Below are positions 14,718 to 25,200 of a stretch of 64,000 bases of DNA, one piece after another (the stretch's first letter is position 1; each line of letters starts with the position of its first letter). Position numbers and translations under genes: made by a program. The notes beneath the pieces were generated by a model that saw nothing but the letters and a program-made list of their open reading frames with translations, was not told the DNA's origin and ran no database searches. Source of the stretch: an uncultured Porphyromonas sp. (GTDB lineage Bacteria > Bacteroidota > Bacteroidia > Bacteroidales > Porphyromonadaceae). The stretch spans positions 33,512 through 97,511 of the forward strand of contig NZ_CALHDW010000012.1 in assembly GCF_938023125.1 (NCBI RefSeq), read 5' to 3'.

Positions 14718-17342
14718 ATGATGACTGCGAATGAGATACGTGCCGCTTTTGTGGCATTTTTTGCTGAGAAGCAACACCATATAGTACCCTCTGCCCCTAT
14801 GGTGGTTAAGGGCGATCCTACCCTAATGTTTACCAATGCCGGGATGAATCAATTCAAAGATATAATCCTTGGGAATGTGGAGGCAAAGTATCCGCGCGTT
14901 GCAGATGCTCAGAAGTGTCTTCGCGTGAGTGGTAAGCACAACGACCTCGAGGAGGTGGGGCACGATACCTATCATCATACTATGTTTGAGATGCTCGGTA
15001 ACTGGTCTTTTGGCGATTACTTCAAAGAGGAGGCCATCTCGTGGGCATGGGAGTTCTTGCACGAGCGTTTGGGCATCCCTGCCGACCGCTTATATGCCAC
15101 CATATTTGAGGGAGCCGAGAGCGATGGCTTAGAGAGGGACAACGAAGCCGCCTCCTATTGGGGCCGTTTCCTCCCCCAAGAACGGATTCTCGATGGTAGC
15201 AAAAAGGATAACTTCTGGGAGATGGGAGAGACGGGGCCGTGCGGACCTTGTAGCGAAATTCACATCGATTTGCGGAGCGACGAGGAGCGTATGCAGCAAT
15301 CCGGTAGGGAGCTCGTAAATCGGGACCACCCCCAAGTAGTGGAGATTTGGAACCTTGTATTCATGCAATACAATCGCATGGCAGATGGTTCTCTATCTCT
15401 TCTCCCACACAAGGTAATTGATACCGGTATGGGCTTTGAGCGTCTTTGTATGGCCATGCAGGGGAAACGCTCCAACTACGATACCGACGTCTTTCAACCT
15501 TTGATTAGAGCCGTTGCCGAGCTCTCGGGTATTCCCTACGGGAAAGAGGAGAGTAGCGATGTTGCCATGCGAGTAGTGGCAGACCACGTGCGCACTATTG
15601 CGTTTGCAATTACAGATGGTCAGCTCCCCTCCAATGCTAAGGCCGGTTATGTGATTCGCCGTATTTTGCGTCGTGCTGTGCGCTATGGATATACCTTCTT
15701 GGGACGTAGAGAAGCCTTTATGTATACTCTCCTGCCCACTCTTATTGAGTCTATGGGAGCAGCTTACCCCGAACTAATTGCTCAGAAAGACCTGATTCAA
15801 AAAGTAATGAGAGAGGAGGAAGAGAGCTTCTTGCGTACACTGGAGGCCGGTATCAAACTCCTTGATAAGAAAATAGAAGAGTTGGGGAATAAGGGACAAC
15901 TCTCGGGGCACGATGCCTTTGTGCTATACGATACATTTGGCTTCCCTCTAGACTTGACGGAATTGATCTTGCGTGAGCATGGTATGACGCTCGACCAAAA
16001 GGGATTTGATCGTGAGATGGCAGAGCAAAAAGCTCGAGCACGAAGTGCCGCTCAACTTGAGACGGACGACTGGGTAACTCTTGCCGAGGGCGAAACTCTC
16101 TTTGTTGGGTATGATCAAACGGAGGCAGACTGCTCTATACTTCGCTATCGCCACGTAAAACAAAAGAATAAAGACTTCTATCAAGTGGTGCTCTCTGTTA
16201 CTCCCTTCTATGCCGAGATGGGGGGGCAGGTAGGAGACTCCGGCTATCTTATAGACGAGGATGGCGTGCGTTATGCCATCGTGGATACCAAACGTGAGAA
16301 TAACCTGCCCGTGCACCTTATGACCAAGCTCCCCAATGATCCGGAACAGACCTTCCGTGCCGAGATCAATCAGGAGCGTCGGCGCATGGCAGAGGCCAAC
16401 CACACAGCAACACACCTCTTGCATCAGGCCCTTCGCACGGTACTTGGGGAGCATGTAGAGCAAAAGGGATCTTTTGTAAGTCCGGAAGTATTGCGCTTCG
16501 ACTTCTCACACTACAATAAACTCACTCCCGAGGAGATTCGCCAAGTAGAGGAGCTTGTAACCCAAGCTGTACGTGCCGATTACCCCAGAGAAGAGCATCG
16601 TAATATCCCTATTGCCCAGGCTCGTGCCATGGGGGCAATGGCTCTCTTTGGCGAGAAATATGGCGAAGAAGTGCGCGTGATGAAGTATGGCACCTCTATC
16701 GAATTATGTGGGGGAACTCACCTCCCCTCTACGGGTATGATCGGCGCCTTCCGCATCGTATCCGAGAGTTCGATTGCTGCCGGAGTACGTCGTATCGAAG
16801 CCGTTACCGCAACTAATGCAGAGGCTTTCCTCTACAAACAAGAGGATACGCTCAGGGAAATAAAGGCTCTTCTCAACAACACGCCGGATGTAGTAAAGGC
16901 TTTGCAGAAGCTGCTCAGCGAAGAGAGTGCCCTCAAAGCCGAACTCGACACTCTGCAACGTGCCCATGCCACAAGGCTCAAAAAGGAACTTTTGGCATCT
17001 AGAGTTGAGCGTTCGGGCTATCGTTTGTTTGTACTGCAAGGAGAAGAAAAGGCCGATATAATCAAGGATATAGCCTTCCAGTTGCGAGGCGAATTGCAAG
17101 AGCCTTTCGTCTTTGTGGCAGCAACAACAGAGGGCGCAAGAGGCCTTCTCACGATCATGCTGAGCGAAGAGGCGGTTGCTTCGGGGCTCCATGCCGGTAA
17201 TATGGTAAAAGAGGCTGCCCGCCTGATCCAAGGTGGCGGCGGTGGACAACCCCACTTTGCTACAGCCGGAGGGAAAGACGGCAATGGCCTCCCCAAGGCT
17301 CTCGAGCAGATCCTCTCTCAGATAGATGTACACGCTAGATAG
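14718..17342 (+). CDS. alaS: alanyl-tRNA synthetase
   Basis: Charges tRNA-Ala in the cytoplasm. The catalytic class II domain (about 1-240) contains [27 protein letters not shown] and GMGFERL. Then come the tRNA-recognition domain, the editing domain with the zinc-binding HTATH and CGGTH motifs, and the C-terminal DHHA1-like part with [14 protein letters not shown]. The 874 aa length is full. Two consecutive ATGs leave a one-residue start ambiguity. aroB begins 3 nt after the stop, so they are co-transcribed. Confidence 0.98.
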   Translation: MMTANEIRAAFVAFFAEKQHHIVPSAPMVVKGDPTLMFTNAGMNQFKDIILGNVEAKYPRVADAQKCLRVSGKHNDLEEVGHDTYHHTMFEMLGNWSFGDYFKEEAISWAWEFLHERLGIPADRLYATIFEGAESDGLERDNEAASYWGRFLPQERILDGSKKDNFWEMGETGPCGPCSEIHIDLRSDEERMQQSGRELVNRDHPQVVEIWNLVFMQYNRMADGSLSLLPHKVIDTGMGFERLCMAMQGKRSNYDTDVFQPLIRAVAELSGIPYGKEESSDVAMRVVADHVRTIAFAITDGQLPSNAKAGYVIRRILRRAVRYGYTFLGRREAFMYTLLPTLIESMGAAYPELIAQKDLIQKVMREEEESFLRTLEAGIKLLDKKIEELGNKGQLSGHDAFVLYDTFGFPLDLTELILREHGMTLDQKGFDREMAEQKARARSAAQLETDDWVTLAEGETLFVGYDQTEADCSILRYRHVKQKNKDFYQVVLSVTPFYAEMGGQVGDSGYLIDEDGVRYAIVDTKRENNLPVHLMTKLPNDPEQTFRAEINQERRRMAEANHTATHLLHQALRTVLGEHVEQKGSFVSPEVLRFDFSHYNKLTPEEIRQVEELVTQAVRADYPREEHRNIPIAQARAMGAMALFGEKYGEEVRVMKYGTSIELCGGTHLPSTGMIGAFRIVSESSIAAGVRRIEAVTATNAEAFLYKQEDTLREIKALLNNTPDVVKALQKLLSEESALKAELDTLQRAHATRLKKELLASRVERSGYRLFVLQGEEKADIIKDIAFQLRGELQEPFVFVAATTEGARGLLTIMLSEEAVASGLHAGNMVKEAARLIQGGGGGQPHFATAGGKDGNGLPKALEQILSQIDVHAR

Positions 17343-17345
17343 GCC

Positions 17346-18428
17346 ATGTCGTTAGCCTCCTCACCCTCTTATATTGCCCTAGATGTACTCAAGGAAAGAT
17401 GGCTCCCTTTCTATGGAAAGGGGGCTTTCGACCACTGTCTTGCAATTGTAGACGAACAGGTGGCAGCAAAGGCTGCTCCGCGTCTTGCTCCTCTATGGAG
17501 TTGTATAGACCCCGCAGATCGTCTTATTATCCCCGGGGGAGAAGAGGTAAAATCCCTCTCCCATGTAGGAGAAACCATTGACTGGCTTCTTACTCGCTCG
17601 GCTACCCGTTCCACCCTATTGGTCGCTGTGGGAGGAGGGGCCTTGCTCGACTTTGTCGGATTCGTTGCCTCTATATATAAGAGGGGTATACCTTGCGTTT
17701 ACGTTCCTACCACTCTTATGGCCATGATTGATGCTTCTGTCGGAGGAAAAACGGCGGTCGATTATGCTGGAGTGAAGAATCTGCTAGGTGCATTCTCTCT
17801 CCCTCGTGCTGTGATGATAGATCCCCAATTCCTATCCACACTACCACAAGAGGAGATTCTCTCGGGCTACTGGGAGCTAGTGAAGTATGGGCTACTCTCT
17901 TCGGGGAATCTATGGCAAGAGATCAAAGCATTTGATCCTTGGGGTAGCATCGACTCTTGGCTCCCCTTTATAAATAGGAGCGTAGCCATCAAAGAGCAAT
18001 TTGTAGAAGCCGATTTTACCGATAAGGGCCTGCGCCAATGGTTAAACCTCGGGCATACCATAGGACATGGGGTAGAGGGACTATCCCATATACGAGCTCA
18101 AGAAGGGTCGAGTAGGGTATTACGTCATGGCGAGGCTGTGGCGATTGGGCTGCTATGCGAGCTTTATCTCTCACATATCTTGCTAGGGGCCGAAAAAAGT
18201 TATCTCACAGATCTTATCTCCCTTATGCGAGAGTCCTTTTCTCCCTATACTTTTTCTTGTAAGCACTATCCTACGATCCTATCACTCCTTCATCAGGATA
18301 AAAAAAATGAGGATGATACGGTTTCTATAATTGCCTTTAAGTCTCTGGGACAGATGGAGAAAGTCTCTTGTACGGACGACTTGCTCAAAGAATCTCTCGA
18401 TTTTTATCGAGAAATGTTTGGTCAGTAA
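17346..18428 (+). CDS. aroB: 3-dehydroquinate synthase
   Basis: Second step of the shikimate pathway: DAHP to 3-dehydroquinate, NAD- and metal-dependent. Recognised by GGGALLDFVGFVAS, the strongly conserved VPTTLMAMIDASVGGKT, ELVKYGLL, and the metal-binding NLGHTIGHGVE with a later R-H-G-E. The length (360 aa) is normal. It is second gene behind alaS. Its last few codons carry the -33 element of the tRNA-Pro promoter. Confidence 0.96.
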   Translation: MSLASSPSYIALDVLKERWLPFYGKGAFDHCLAIVDEQVAAKAAPRLAPLWSCIDPADRLIIPGGEEVKSLSHVGETIDWLLTRSATRSTLLVAVGGGALLDFVGFVASIYKRGIPCVYVPTTLMAMIDASVGGKTAVDYAGVKNLLGAFSLPRAVMIDPQFLSTLPQEEILSGYWELVKYGLLSSGNLWQEIKAFDPWGSIDSWLPFINRSVAIKEQFVEADFTDKGLRQWLNLGHTIGHGVEGLSHIRAQEGSSRVLRHGEAVAIGLLCELYLSHILLGAEKSYLTDLISLMRESFSPYTFSCKHYPTILSLLHQDKKNEDDTVSIIAFKSLGQMEKVSCTDDLLKESLDFYREMFGQ

Positions 18429-18448
18429 AAAAAAAGTATCTACCTTTG
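18418..18448 (+). promoter_or_regulatory. promoter of tRNA-Pro, overlapping the aroB 3' end
   Basis: TTTG at 18418-18421 inside the last aroB codons, a 19-nt spacer, and TACCTTTG at 18441-18448, 11 nt before the tRNA. A textbook Bacteroidetes arrangement. Confidence 0.85.
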
Positions 18449-18459
18449 CAGCCGTTGTT

Positions 18460-18534
18460 CGGGATGTAGCTCAGTCCGGTTAGAGTACGCGTCTGGGGGG
18501 CGTGGGGTCGCTAGTTCGAATCTAGTCATCCCGA
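18460..18534 (+). tRNA. tRNA-Pro (anticodon GGG)
   Basis: A complete 75-nt cloverleaf. Acceptor CGGGATG pairs with CATCCCG. The D stem is GCTC/GAGT. The anticodon stem is CGCGT/GCGTG with loop CTGGGGG, anticodon GGG. The T arm is GCTAG-TTCGAAT-CTAGT, and the discriminator is A. The 3' CCA is not encoded. Own promoter upstream and own terminator downstream. Confidence 0.97.
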
Positions 18535-18547
18535 CAAGAGTAGAAAG

Positions 18548-18587
18548 AAGCACTTTGCATAGTCTTGCAAGGTGCTTTTTCTTTTTC
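18548..18587 (+). terminator. intrinsic terminator after tRNA-Pro
   Basis: AAGCACTTTGCA at 18548-18559 pairs along its full length (one G-U) with TGCAAGGTGCTT at 18666-minus-100, that is 18566-18577, followed by a T-rich run. Confidence 0.9.
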
Positions 18588-18821
18588 TAAGAAAGGGCGA
18601 TCTTGCGCTCCCTTTGGAGGAAGAACCCAAAAGAAGAAAGATACCGTTTTATCTGCCTATTAACCTCGTGGAGCGCATCGTAAAGGAGAGTTTAGCCGCA
18701 CTTTCCATCCCTTCCTTGCCCAAGTGCCCTATCCCTTTGTGCTGAGGGCGTTCTTTATCTCTTATTCTATAGCTTTTTGGTGGCTGGCCGGAAGCTTTTT
18801 GATAAAGATCTCTTTAACCCT
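18588..18821 (+). other. intergenic region with a possible decayed coding remnant
   Basis: No intact gene. One frame (about 18593-18743) is open without any normal start codon. It reads as a plausible protein end: charged, then Y-L-P-I-N-L-V-E-R-I-V-K-E-S, then a stop. It could be the tail of a lost gene or chance; I cannot name a family. Confidence 0.3.
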
Positions 18822-18822
18822 C

Positions 18823-18852
18823 TTGCCTATTAGGGGATTATTGTTATTTTTG
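18823..18852 (+). promoter_or_regulatory. putative promoter of the two-component system
   Basis: TTG at 18823-18825, 19 nt, TATTTTTG at 18845-18852. It gives a leader of roughly 180 nt before the histidine kinase at 19036; no further structure recognised in it. Confidence 0.6.
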
Positions 18853-19035
18853 TATCTGTAAGATGATGCGAGTAGGTATTAATAGAAAGCTAATCGCCGC
18901 GTTTGAGAGTATCCTCAAGTACCCAAATTCGCAGATTTCTCCCCGGGTGGGAGAGATTGCGTTGTTCTATTATAGAAGAGTTTTTCTCTTATGTATTCTG
19001 TTATATAAAGGAGAAAAAAGAGATGAAGAGCTTGT

Positions 19036-20628
19036 ATGTTTAAGAAGCGTTGGGTCATAATTCTTTTTGTTTTACCTGTATTGGCTTTAACTGTGTCGCT
19101 CTACACGCAGTTTCGCTTCTTGCGAGATATGCATGAGATGCGTCAGGAGTATTTTCTCTCCAATGTAAAGAATGCTGTAGATCAGGCCATAGAAGAGGTA
19201 GAACGGGAGGCTGTGGCTCAGTTTGTCGCAAGTCAGCTCGATCTTCGCAACATGGTCTGTAAGATGCTAGACGACTGGAGAGATGATGAGCGTAGAACGC
19301 CACCTTCTGTTCTAGACAATCGCATCAGAGACCTCGTATCGTGGAATTCTCCGGCCAACCGATCTCGCGTTTCGGATCGTTCCATGGCGTATCTAGAGGA
19401 TACAATCCCCCCGCTTCCTCCGACTGTAAAGGACTCTCGATCTCTGTTTACAATGGACGTTCAGAGACGATTACTAGATGCTTATCTATTTCATCAAGAT
19501 GCCCTTAATGAGGTTATCTTGAGTTCTATTATAGACCTGGAGAGTGATATTCATCCCTCCTTCGATAAGATCTCTTACTCATATCTCGATGCTTCCCTTA
19601 AATATTCACTGGAGAAGGTGGGAGTATATGAGGACTTTATCATTCGCATTTACAATAAAGACAACGACTTAGTATACGAGAAGGGGCCCTCCCATAACGC
19701 TGTTGCCACTCCGGAGAATAGTGTACACCATACTCTTTTCAGTAGGATCTCCATGAGTAACTCCGGTCAGGGCGTTGTAGAAGTAGTCTTTTATGAGCAC
19801 AATAGATACATCACCACACACACCTATACAGTTGCTACCATATTTACTACATTGGTCTTGTTAATACTTTTTGCCGTAGCTCTGGTTTTCTTTGTGCGCC
19901 AACAGCGTTTCGAGCGAGGTAGAAAAGACTTTGTGCACAACATGACGCACGAGCTAAAGACCCCTGTAACCTCTATAAAACTAGCGTCTGAGATGCTCGA
20001 TGAGGATGTGCTTGTACAGGATCCCACACGCCGTAAACGATTGTTAGGAGCCATGCAGAGCGAGACGAAGCGGCTATTTTTCTTGATCGAAAAGATCTTA
20101 CAGTTTACGCTTGTAAACGAGAGTAAAATACGCTTTAAGCCCGTCCTATTCGATGCCCATGACCTGCTAGAAGATGCCATTACCGTCTACACCTTCAAGT
20201 GCGAAGAGAAAATGGGGGGTATGACTTCGGATCTCAGTGCCAAGAATAGTTACCTCAATGTGGATAAGATGCACTTTCAGAACATCATATTTAATGTCCT
20301 AGACAACGCCATTAAATACTCCAAACACAAAGTGCCTCCCAGACTCCATTTGTCGACCTCGAACCCCAAGCCTAGTGTGCTTCGTATTGAGATAAAAGAC
20401 AATGGTATTGGTATATCGCGTCAGGATCAACGCAATATATTTCGCCAGTATTATCGTGTAGATACGGGAGATGTACATGATGTGAAGGGATTTGGATTGG
20501 GGCTTTCGTATGTAAAAGCTACAATCAAAACTATGAAAGGGCGTGTAAAAGTGGAAAGTGAGATAGGGGTAGGTACAACCATGATCTTTGAGTTGCCCAC
20601 CGAAGATGCTCCCTCGGATGAACAATAG
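19036..20628 (+). CDS. rprX: membrane sensor histidine kinase (RprX-like)
   Basis: Inner-membrane sensor of a two-component system. Helix at about 5-24, a large periplasmic sensor region (about 30-265) of unknown ligand, then a second helix at about 270-290. The HisKA domain has the phospho-acceptor His305 in THELKTP. The HATPase domain has N-box FNVLDNAIKYS, G1 DNGIGI and G2 GFGLGLSY. All catalytic boxes are intact. The 530 aa length and the immediate RprY-like partner fit the RprX/RprY pair of Bacteroides/Porphyromonas; that name is inferred from character and context. The regulator gene begins 66 nt downstream. Confidence 0.85.
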   Translation: MFKKRWVIILFVLPVLALTVSLYTQFRFLRDMHEMRQEYFLSNVKNAVDQAIEEVEREAVAQFVASQLDLRNMVCKMLDDWRDDERRTPPSVLDNRIRDLVSWNSPANRSRVSDRSMAYLEDTIPPLPPTVKDSRSLFTMDVQRRLLDAYLFHQDALNEVILSSIIDLESDIHPSFDKISYSYLDASLKYSLEKVGVYEDFIIRIYNKDNDLVYEKGPSHNAVATPENSVHHTLFSRISMSNSGQGVVEVVFYEHNRYITTHTYTVATIFTTLVLLILFAVALVFFVRQQRFERGRKDFVHNMTHELKTPVTSIKLASEMLDEDVLVQDPTRRKRLLGAMQSETKRLFFLIEKILQFTLVNESKIRFKPVLFDAHDLLEDAITVYTFKCEEKMGGMTSDLSAKNSYLNVDKMHFQNIIFNVLDNAIKYSKHKVPPRLHLSTSNPKPSVLRIEIKDNGIGISRQDQRNIFRQYYRVDTGDVHDVKGFGLGLSYVKATIKTMKGRVKVESEIGVGTTMIFELPTEDAPSDEQ

Positions 20629-20694
20629 TCCTCCTTTAGATTTTCTATTGTAGAGGAATTAAGAATAAAAGGAAACAATCAATAATAAGTAGCT

Positions 20695-21423
20695 ATGAAT
20701 GAAAAAACGAAAATCTTTTTCTGCGAAGACGATGAAAATCTAGGTCTCTTGCTCAAGGAGTATCTTGACACCAAGGGATTCGAGACTCATCTATTTCGCG
20801 ATGGTGAAGAGGGGCTTCATAACTTTGAGAAGACAGAGTACGACCTCTGTATCCTCGATGTAATGATGCCTCATAAGGATGGTTTTGCTCTTGCTAGAGA
20901 CATTCGTGCAATAAACACTATGGTGCCCATTATTTTCCTCACAGCAAAGACAGAGAAAGGAGATGTACTTCATGGCTTTGAAGTGGGGGCTGATGACTAT
21001 GTGACAAAACCATTCAGTCTTGATGAATTATTGGCTCGCATCGAAGCAATTTTGCGACGTGTAAAGGGAGTTGAGTCTAAGGTAATGCCCTACTATCAGT
21101 TGGGTAAGTTCTTTTTTGACATACAGAAGCAAACACTTACCATTGGCGAAAAGGTGATAAAGCTCACCACCAAGGAGAGTCAGCTTCTCAGCCTCCTTTG
21201 CTCTTTTGCAAACGAAACTTTGGAGCGCAACTATGCCCTCAAAACGATTTGGGAGAACGACAATTACTTCAATGCTCGTAGTATGGATGTATACATTACC
21301 AAGCTACGCAAGATCTTGAAGGAAGACCCCACTCTCGAAATTAAGAACGTACACGGAAAGGGATACCGCCTCAATACAACTTTGGGAGATGGTGTACCCG
21401 AAGATCTTGTAACCAAGATTTAA
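20695..21423 (+). CDS. rprY: OmpR-family response regulator (RprY-like)
   Basis: DNA-binding partner of the upstream kinase. The receiver domain (about 5-120) has the acidic pocket E11-D12-D13, phospho-acceptor Asp55 in CILDVMMP, Thr in LTAKT and Lys in DDYVTKPF. The winged-helix effector domain (about 135-230) ends with the usual RGxGY-like V-H-G-K-G-Y-R-L. Full length at 242 aa. RprY is known in Porphyromonas to respond to oxidative/sodium stress, but targets here cannot be read off. No clear terminator follows; only a GATAGG/CCTATC hairpin without a T run near 21431. Confidence 0.88.
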   Translation: MNEKTKIFFCEDDENLGLLLKEYLDTKGFETHLFRDGEEGLHNFEKTEYDLCILDVMMPHKDGFALARDIRAINTMVPIIFLTAKTEKGDVLHGFEVGADDYVTKPFSLDELLARIEAILRRVKGVESKVMPYYQLGKFFFDIQKQTLTIGEKVIKLTTKESQLLSLLCSFANETLERNYALKTIWENDNYFNARSMDVYITKLRKILKEDPTLEIKNVHGKGYRLNTTLGDGVPEDLVTKI

Positions 21424-21619
21424 GCAAATAGATAGGTCTAAGCCTATCCTGCAATGGCTTGGGGGATGAGTGTTGCCTCTCGCTCTCGTGAGTGTTCGAG
21501 CTAGCTCTTCCCCCTACTTATTGTGTGCAAAAGGAGATAATTTCCATCCCATGCACCTCTCGGGGTAAAGGGACTAAAGATTTTACGAAAGAGATAATAT
21601 AGAAAGGTTTTTCATTGCT

Positions 21620-22054
21620 ATGAAAAGATTTGGATTGTGTTCGGATCATGCCGGTTTTGCCCTCAAAGAAGAGGTAAAGAAGATCCTTGCAGATCAGGGT
21701 ATTGAGTATCAAGATTTTGGCACTTACAGCGAAGAGCGTGCCGATTATCCCGATTTTGCACACAAATTGGGAGAGGCCATCGATAGTGGCGATCTAGAGT
21801 GGGGGATTGCCATATGTGGCTCGGGCAATGGCATATCTATGGCTCTCAATAAGCATCCCCATGTGCGTGCTGCACTTTCTTGGAACGAAGAGATTGCAGC
21901 ACTGGGTAGAGCGCACAATAATGCCAATGTACTTTCACTCCCGGCTCGATTCATTTCGTTGGACGAAGCTAAGAAGATCATAATGGCATTCCTCTCTACC
22001 GATTTTGAAGGAGGACGGCACGAAGCAAGAGTGGCAAAGATTCCTCTTTGTTAA
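21620..22054 (+). CDS. rpiB: ribose-5-phosphate isomerase B
   Basis: Interconverts ribose-5-phosphate and ribulose-5-phosphate in the pentose phosphate pathway. Recognised by CSDHAGFALKE at the start, YPDFAH, the catalytic-Cys loop GICGSGNGIS and the segment RAALSWNEEIAALGRAHNNANVLSLPARF. The length (144 aa) is exact for RpiB/LacAB proteins. It stands alone with its own terminator. No good TAnnTTTG box is visible in the roughly 200 nt upstream. Confidence 0.95.
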   Translation: MKRFGLCSDHAGFALKEEVKKILADQGIEYQDFGTYSEERADYPDFAHKLGEAIDSGDLEWGIAICGSGNGISMALNKHPHVRAALSWNEEIAALGRAHNNANVLSLPARFISLDEAKKIIMAFLSTDFEGGRHEARVAKIPLC

Positions 22055-22082
22055 TAAGATAGAGAGACCCTTTAGATATTAT

Positions 22083-22122
22083 GGGGGGAGACTTTATTCT
22101 AAATAAGTCTCTCCTCTTTTTG
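22083..22122 (+). terminator. intrinsic terminator after rpiB
   Basis: GGAGACTTTATT pairs with AATAAGTCTCTCC (one bulge, tiny loop), followed by CTTTTT. Confidence 0.85.
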
Positions 22123-22165
22123 TATTCTCTCAGCCGAGAATGTTCGCTAGATGCGAGAAAATTCC

Positions 22166-22173
22166 TACTTTTG
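22166..22173 (+). promoter_or_regulatory. -7 box of the purL operon
   Basis: TACTTTTG, 70 nt before purL; a TTCG at 22143-22146 sits 19 nt upstream as a weak -33 element. Confidence 0.6.
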
Positions 22174-22242
22174 CAAGGCTTCTGCACTTTCTCTTGGGAG
22201 AGAATTTAGGATGCCAGATTTATTTTTTATTACAGAATAGCG

Positions 22243-25200
22243 ATGATTAGTTATTTCCCCTCGCAGTGCGATATCCTCTATGCCGTAGAGCATAGTGGCG
22301 TTTTTTCTGATCAAGACCTTGAAAGGCTCCAATGGCTTTTTGCTTTAGAAGGCAAAACTACCCCTACAGAGCAAGCCGAAGGAGATTATATAGGACCTCG
22401 TAGTGAGATTGTTTCTCCTTGGAGTACCAATGCAGTAGAGATTACTCAAAACATGGGTATTGAGGGGATTACGCGCATTGAGTTGCTTAGACGTGTTAAG
22501 GAAGAGCAACCCGCATTCGACCCTATGACCGAGTGTGTATACCATGCTCCGGCAGCTACTATATTCCATACGGATGCCACTCCGGCTCCCATTGCGTACA
22601 TAGATGATATTGCGGCTTACAACCATTCTGAGGGGTTGGCTCTAAGCGAAAAAGAGATTGATTTCCTTCAAAATCTTTCAAAGCGTTTGGGACGTAAGCT
22701 CACCGATAGCGAGCTATTTGGCTTCTCTCAGGTAAACTCGGAGCATTGCCGACATAAGATATTTAATGGCACCTTTGTTATTGATGGAGAGGAGCAGGAG
22801 CAATCTCTTTTCTCCATGATCAAGGCTACTTCGGAAGCTAATCCCAATGGTTTGGTATCCGCTTACAAAGACAATGTAGCTTTCGTCAAGGGGCCAAGGG
22901 TGGAGCAATTTGCCCCATCTTGTGGCGATCGCCCCTCATTGTTCTCCACTCAACCTATTGATACTGTACTTTCTCTCAAGGCAGAGACGCACAATTTCCC
23001 CACAACAGTGGAGCCCTTCAATGGGGCAGCCACGGGTACCGGAGGGGAGATCCGAGATCGTATGGCAGGGGGGAAGGCTTCTATTCCTGTGGCCGGTACA
23101 GCCGTATATATGACAAGTTATCCTCGCCTTCAGTCCACTATCCCTATGTCTATGGAGGCTCGTCCATGGCTTTATCAGCATCCTCAAGGCATTCTTACAA
23201 AGGCATCTAATGGAGCCAGTGACTTCGGAAATAAGTTTGGTCAGCCTATCATCACGGGTTCGCTACTTACCTTCGAACATCAAGAAGATGCCGAGGCTAC
23301 ACGTTATGGCTACGACAAGGTGATTATGCTTGCCGGGGGGATCGGTTATGCTCGCCAGCGAGATGCCATTAAAGAGGAACCCAAGGCCGGAGAGACAGTT
23401 GTGGTACTCGGTGGTGATAACTACCGTATTGGTATGGGCGGTGGCGCTGTAAGCTCTGTAAATACAGGGCAGTATAGTGCCGGCATTGAGCTTAACGCCG
23501 TACAGAGAGCCAATCCGGAAATGCAAAAACGTGTAGAAAATGTGGTGCGAGCTCTTGCCGAGAGTGACGATAATCCTATCATTAGTATTCACGATCACGG
23601 AGCCGGCGGGCACCTTAACTGCCTTACAGAACTTATCGAAGCCACCGGTGGTGAGATAGATATTGACGCCCTCCCCGTAGGGGATGCCACCCTATCAGAT
23701 AGGGAAATCATTGGCAACGAGAGTCAAGAGCGTATGGGCTTGCTCATCGAAGAAAAAGACTATGAGCGAATTGCCGCTATTGCCGCTCGTGAGAAGGCCC
23801 CTATATATAAGGTGGGTAAGACTACCGATAGTCACGAACTTTGTTTTGGACGAAAGTCTACTAAAGAAGAAGCAATCCATCTTGCTGTAGAGGATATGCT
23901 AGCAAAGCCCCCGCGTACTATCATGAGAGACACTACGCTGGAGCACTCTTATCAAGATGCAACATACGATGCTCAGGCTCCCGAGAAGTACCTTCAAGGA
24001 GTGCTCAGTTTGGAATCTGTTGCTTGTAAAGATTGGCTAACCAATAAGGTAGACCGATCTGTGACAGGGCGCATCGCACGTCAGCAATGTTGTGGTGAGC
24101 TACAGCTCCCTCTTGCAGATCTTGGTGCTATTTCACTAGACTATCGAGGCGAGAAGGGCTATGCTACAACTATTGGGCATGCGCCTCAAGCCGGACTTAT
24201 AGACTCTGCTACGGGTTCAATACTCTCTATTGCAGAGGCTTTGACCAATATCGTTTTTGCTCCTCTTACCGAGGGATTACAGAGTGTTTCGCTAAGCGCC
24301 AATTGGATGTGGCCCTGCCGCAATGAGGGAGAAGACGCACGTTTGTATCGTGCCGTAGAGGCTTGTTCCGATTTTGCCATAGAGTTGGGTATCAATATCC
24401 CCACTGGGAAAGACTCGCTCTCTATGACACAAAAGTATCCGACAGAGCCATCCGTTGTAAGCCCCGGTACGGTTATTATATCGGCAGCAGCTCCGGTAAG
24501 CGACATTCGTAAGATTGTAACACCGGTTATTCAGCCTGTTGCGGGCTCTTCCCTTTTGTACATTGACTTTAGTTTTGCGCCCCTTGCTTTGGGTGGTTCT
24601 GCCTTCTTCCAGAGTCTGGGTAAGGTCGGCGACTCCGCTCCAACTATAGCCAATTCTGAGTATTTTGCAGATGCATTTGAGGCTGTACAATCGCTTATTA
24701 AGAAAGATCTCGTACTTGCCGGGCATGATATATCGGCAGGGGGGATGCTTACGGCATTGCTCGAGATGTGTTTTGCCAACACCAAGGGCGGTCTTTCTAT
24801 CGACCTCTCTGAGCTTGAAGAAGAAGACCTTACCAAGCTCCTCTATGCAGAGAACCCCGGGGTATTACTCCAAGTAAATAATCTTGATAAGGCTCAGAAG
24901 GTACTCGATGAAATGGGTGTTGCTTTTGCTGTAATTGCCACTCCTTCGGATGAGCGTACACTCTCAATTAAGAAGGGGGATAAATTGATTACTATTGATA
25001 TAGATAAGGCTCGTACAGATTGGTATCGCCCATCGTTCTTATTAGATCGCTATCAATCGACAGAGAGACTTGCTCAAGAGCGTTTTGAGAACTATCCCAT
25101 CCAGCCTATCCGTTATCGCTTACCTCAAGACTTCTCTGGCAAGAAAACCTCTTTAGGACTTGATGCCGACAGAAGTAAGCACTCGGGTATTGTCGCTGCC

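Noticed and set aside
18863..19060. 65-codon open frame before the histidine kinase
   Set aside because: It overlaps the kinase start, has no recognisable composition and is more likely leader sequence.
22400..22700. Frameshift or break in purL
   Set aside because: The frame is continuous over 1228 codons with all motifs present.
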